Assembly: GCF_030605225.1 (NCBI RefSeq)
Contig: NZ_JAUWAV010000040.1
Span: forward strand, 1 to 37,779
From: Geoalkalibacter sp.
GTDB taxonomy: Bacteria; Desulfobacterota; Desulfuromonadia; Desulfuromonadales; Geoalkalibacteraceae
Direction: 5' to 3'
Length of the DNA stretch: 37,779 bases
The translations under genes were made by a program, and so were the position numbers. The notes under the pieces were generated by a model, which made no database searches, had not been told where the DNA came from, and saw nothing but the letters and a program-made list of their open reading frames with translations. Positions 37,060 through 37,779 of the stretch are shown here, piece after piece (position 1 is the stretch's first letter; each line of letters begins with the position of its first letter).

Positions 37060-37779
37060 ATGTTGACCGCCATCTGGAATCGTCTCTGGGCGATGCACGA
37101 TGAGACAAAACGGCTTTTTGTCTTCACCCCGGCGGCGGCGAGCCGCGAACTCAAACGCCGGCAGCTGCACTTCAGCCGCAGCCGCCGCGAGCAGGAGATC
37201 GATCTGGCCGACGAGATGGAGGAAGCCCCGGCCGAGCACGTCAAACGCCTGAATTCCAAGCCGAGCGGCGTGGAAGAAGGCGAGCCCCGCGAGTATACCA
37301 GACGCCAACTCATGGGCCTGATCCTCGGCCCGCTGCTGTTCGCACTCATGCTGCTGGTGCCGACGCCTGCTGGCATGGAGCCCGCCGCGCAGAAAATGGC
37401 GGCCGTCGCCCTGCTCATGGCCACCTGGTGGATGTGCGAGTCGATTCCCATTCCCGCAACGAGCCTCTTGCCCATCGCCCTCTTTCCCTGGCTAGGGCTG
37501 ATGCCCACCGCCAAGGCCACCGCGCCCTATGCCAACCATCTGATCTTTCTCTTCATGGGCGGCTTCATCATCGCGCTGTCCATGCAGCGCTGGAACCTGC
37601 ACCGGCGCATCGCCATGAACATCGTCAAGGTGGTGGGTTTTTCGCCCAGCCGCCTGATCTTCGGCTTCATGGTCGCAACGGCGGCGCTCTCGGCCTTTGT
37701 CTCCAACACCGCCACCACGGTGATGATGATGCCGATCGGCCTGGCGATCATCGCCCACGTGGTGACCGAGGGCAAAAAG
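37060..37779 (+). CDS. DASS/SLC13-family carboxylate (anion) symporter, N-terminal part
   Basis: The first 240 residues; the gene runs off the right edge. After an unusually long hydrophilic, highly charged N-terminus (about residues 1-83) come helices at about 84-101, 113-127 and 133-147, then the re-entrant hairpin region with LIFLFMGGFIIALSMQRWNLHRRIA and the SNTATT motif (215-220). The SNT triplet binds sodium and the substrate carboxylate in VcINDY-type transporters. Likely substrates are C4-dicarboxylates such as succinate, fumarate or malate; sulfate-type members also exist. GAAGGAGAG precedes the ATG. A sigma-54 promoter lies 90 bp upstream, so expression probably needs an NtrC/DctD-type activator. 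Confidence 0.85.
   Translation, partial: MLTAIWNRLWAMHDETKRLFVFTPAAASRELKRRQLHFSRSRREQEIDLADEMEEAPAEHVKRLNSKPSGVEEGEPREYTRRQLMGLILGPLLFALMLLVPTPAGMEPAAQKMAAVALLMATWWMCESIPIPATSLLPIALFPWLGLMPTAKATAPYANHLIFLFMGGFIIALSMQRWNLHRRIAMNIVKVVGFSPSRLIFGFMVATAALSAFVSNTATTVMMMPIGLAIIAHVVTEGKK

Noticed and set aside
1-37779. CRISPR arrays, tRNA or rRNA genes, insertion sequences, phage genes
   Set aside because: No regularly spaced repeats, cloverleaf-like sequences, transposase or phage proteins were recognised on either strand by eye.

Overview
The window looks like a chromosomal segment of a Geobacter/Desulfuromonas-type deltaproteobacterium (Desulfuromonadia). The reasons are GC-rich DNA, several multiheme c-type cytochromes, a nine-heme/cytochrome b fusion matching the architecture of Geobacter CbcL, a NuoF fused to extra ferredoxin domains, and an Fo operon separated from F1. 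Species is not determined. Nearly every gene serves membrane energy conservation.

Layout. (1) 1-4064, minus strand: a respiratory module of tetraheme cytochrome, Tat-type four-cluster Fe-S protein, NrfD-like quinone membrane subunit, a second tetraheme cytochrome and a second Tat Fe-S protein cut by the left edge. It is driven by a promoter with perfect -35 and -10 hexamers (4152-4181). (2) 4608-6467, plus: a multi-pass DUF2339-like membrane protein. (3) 6555-8417, minus: a CbcL-like inner-membrane quinol oxidase. (4) 8577-10245, minus: the ATP synthase Fo operon atpZ-atpI-atpB-atpE. (5) 10345-11628, minus: hemL, needed for haem supply. (6) 11854-16878, plus: a complete rnfABCDGE operon. (7) 16950-18164, minus: moeA. 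(8) 18644-34603, plus: a complete 14-subunit nuoA-N operon, with a zinc-ribbon/TPR gene inserted between nuoG and nuoH, ending in a strong terminator. (9) 34700-36715, plus: a UbiD-family decarboxylase (probably menaquinone synthesis) and a small Slp-like envelope protein. (10) 37060 to the right edge: the start of a DASS/SLC13 carboxylate transporter behind a consensus sigma-54 promoter.

How it fits together (inference). NADH and reduced ferredoxin are oxidised by Nuo and Rnf, which pump ions and fill the menaquinone pool or exchange electrons between ferredoxin and NAD. Menaquinol is oxidised by the NrfD/cytochrome module and the CbcL-like protein, which pass electrons to periplasmic cytochromes and on to extracellular acceptors. 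The ion gradient drives Fo. HemL, MoeA and the UbiD-like enzyme support cofactor and quinone supply.

Most worth a second look: the zinc-ribbon/TPR gene inside nuo; a 16-bp perfect palindrome overlapping a -10-like element in front of nuoA; the lost cysteine in the N-terminal [2Fe-2S] domain of NuoF; the possible doubled cytochrome/Fe-S/NrfD complex at the left edge; the sigma-54 promoter at the right edge; and a possibly leaderless UbiD-like gene with Asn at a catalytic-acid position. I saw no tRNA, rRNA, CRISPR array, insertion sequence or phage gene.
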